DNA of 25,187 bases, taken from positions 1-25,187 of the forward strand of contig JALNXV010000010.1 of assembly GCA_023230175.1 (NCBI GenBank), in the 5' to 3' direction. Every line of letters starts with the position of its first letter. Position 1 is the stretch's first letter. The position numbers and the translations under genes were made by a program. The stretch is from Candidatus Cloacimonadota bacterium (GTDB taxonomy: Bacteria; Cloacimonadota; Cloacimonadia; Cloacimonadales; WRIO01). The notes beneath the pieces are model-generated. The model was given only the letters and a program-made list of their open reading frames with translations, did not search any database and was not told the DNA's origin. Below, in pieces: positions 24,565-25,187 of this stretch.

Positions 24565-25187
24565 ATGAAAAGAAAAAATAAAAATCTATATTATGGAGTA
24601 AGTGTTGACGGCTTGTTGCTGAAAGTTGCTGAATTAGAACTTGATAATAATAAAATTATTATAAAAAAACTCCAGTCTCATATCTTGGATACCCCACTTA
24701 TTAACGATATAATAGATACTCCAAGTTTTAAAATTGAACCTACAAGAAGTAATAATGAAGATTTAAGCTTTAATAATCCTACTGATCAAGATATTAGTCT
24801 TGACGATATTGATATATTTAATGAAAACACTGATATTAACAATAACTCAAATACTGTAGAATTAAATCCAACTCCTGATTTTACCTCAGAATTTAATAAT
24901 GATAAACTTTTAAAATTTTTTGGACAGTTTGATTTAATTAACGGGAAGATTTCCTTGTCTTGTTTAGAGGGGAAGGCTCAATGGAAACTAATCAGACTAA
25001 ATAAAAAAGCTACTGTAAAAGAATTAACTAAATTAGCTCTTGCTCCGGAACAAATAAAAGATTCATCTTATAATATTGATTTTTTGCAAAATCCGGATAA
25101 ATCATATTATGCTGTAATTCACCAAGGTGATTTTGAATTGATGTCTCTCTTAAACAGTACTGCAAATATCATATATAGCAAAAAACA
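24565..25187 (+). CDS. PilM-like actin-fold protein, 5' part (cut by window end)
   Basis: 207 residues, open to the window edge. It begins 2 nt after the pilT-like stop with no clear SD, suggesting coupled translation. N-terminal YYGVSVDGLLLKVAELELDN (9-28) resembles the first strands of PilM/FtsA-type proteins. LLKFFGQFDLINGKISLSCL (115-134) with EGKAQWKLIRL fits the PilM 1C region. Between them, about 40-110 is Asp/Asn-rich low complexity (SLDDIDIFNENTDINNNSN), unusual for PilM. PilM is the cytosolic platform of the type IV pilus alignment complex. The identity is moderate and the downstream half would decide it. Confidence 0.6.
   Translation, partial: MKRKNKNLYYGVSVDGLLLKVAELELDNNKIIIKKLQSHILDTPLINDIIDTPSFKIEPTRSNNEDLSFNNPTDQDISLDDIDIFNENTDINNNSNTVELNPTPDFTSEFNNDKLLKFFGQFDLINGKISLSCLEGKAQWKLIRLNKKATVKELTKLALAPEQIKDSSYNIDFLQNPDKSYYAVIHQGDFELMSLLNSTANIIYSKK

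Overview
The window is a low-GC (roughly one-third G+C by eye) bacterial chromosome segment with three parts. Positions 1-14607 hold the end of tuf followed by a continuous S10-spc-alpha ribosomal protein superoperon, all on the plus strand: rpsJ, rplC, rplD, rplW, rplB, rpsS, rplV, rpsC, rplP, rpmC, rpsQ, rplN, rplX, rplE, rpsZ, rpsH, rplF, rplR, rpsE, rpmD, rplO, secY, map, infA, rpmJ, rpsM, rpsK, rpsD, rpoA, rplQ. It closes with a strong intrinsic terminator. Spacing is tight (0-20 nt, three ATGA overlaps). The exceptions are a 67-nt gap with a 12-bp hairpin between rpmD and rplO, and a 65-nt gap between infA and rpmJ. adk is absent between secY and map.

Positions 14702-17858 are on the minus strand. 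In transcription order they encode a cytosolic histidine kinase with an N-terminal cyclic-nucleotide-binding (CNB) fold, ribosomal protein L28, an adenosine-specific-kinase family protein and a THUMP-type 23S rRNA guanine methyltransferase. Hairpins that look like intrinsic terminators separate some of these genes.

Positions 18035-25187 return to the plus strand: a LolA-like beta-sheet protein of unknown role with no signal peptide; about 1.2 kb of non-coding, repeat-rich, AT-rich DNA; Lon protease behind a near-consensus promoter; then a cluster of a response regulator with a degenerate CNB-like output domain, a PilT-like ATPase with an altered Asp box, and the start of a PilM-like protein cut by the window edge. 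The last three look like a small type IV pilus or twitching control operon. The CNB-histidine kinase and the receiver-CNB protein have matching unusual architectures and lie about 4.6 kb apart, so they may be partners (inference).

Organism: a bacterium with TTG starts on at least six genes and zinc-binding forms of S4, S14, L28 and L36. L2 reads [10 protein letters not shown] where most bacteria have DHPHGGGEGR; I recall the methionine form from Bacteroidetes and relatives. With PilT/PilM-like and LolA-like proteins, this suggests a Gram-negative, diderm lineage in or near the FCB group, perhaps a Cloacimonadota-like phylum. That placement is a low-confidence inference without a tree.
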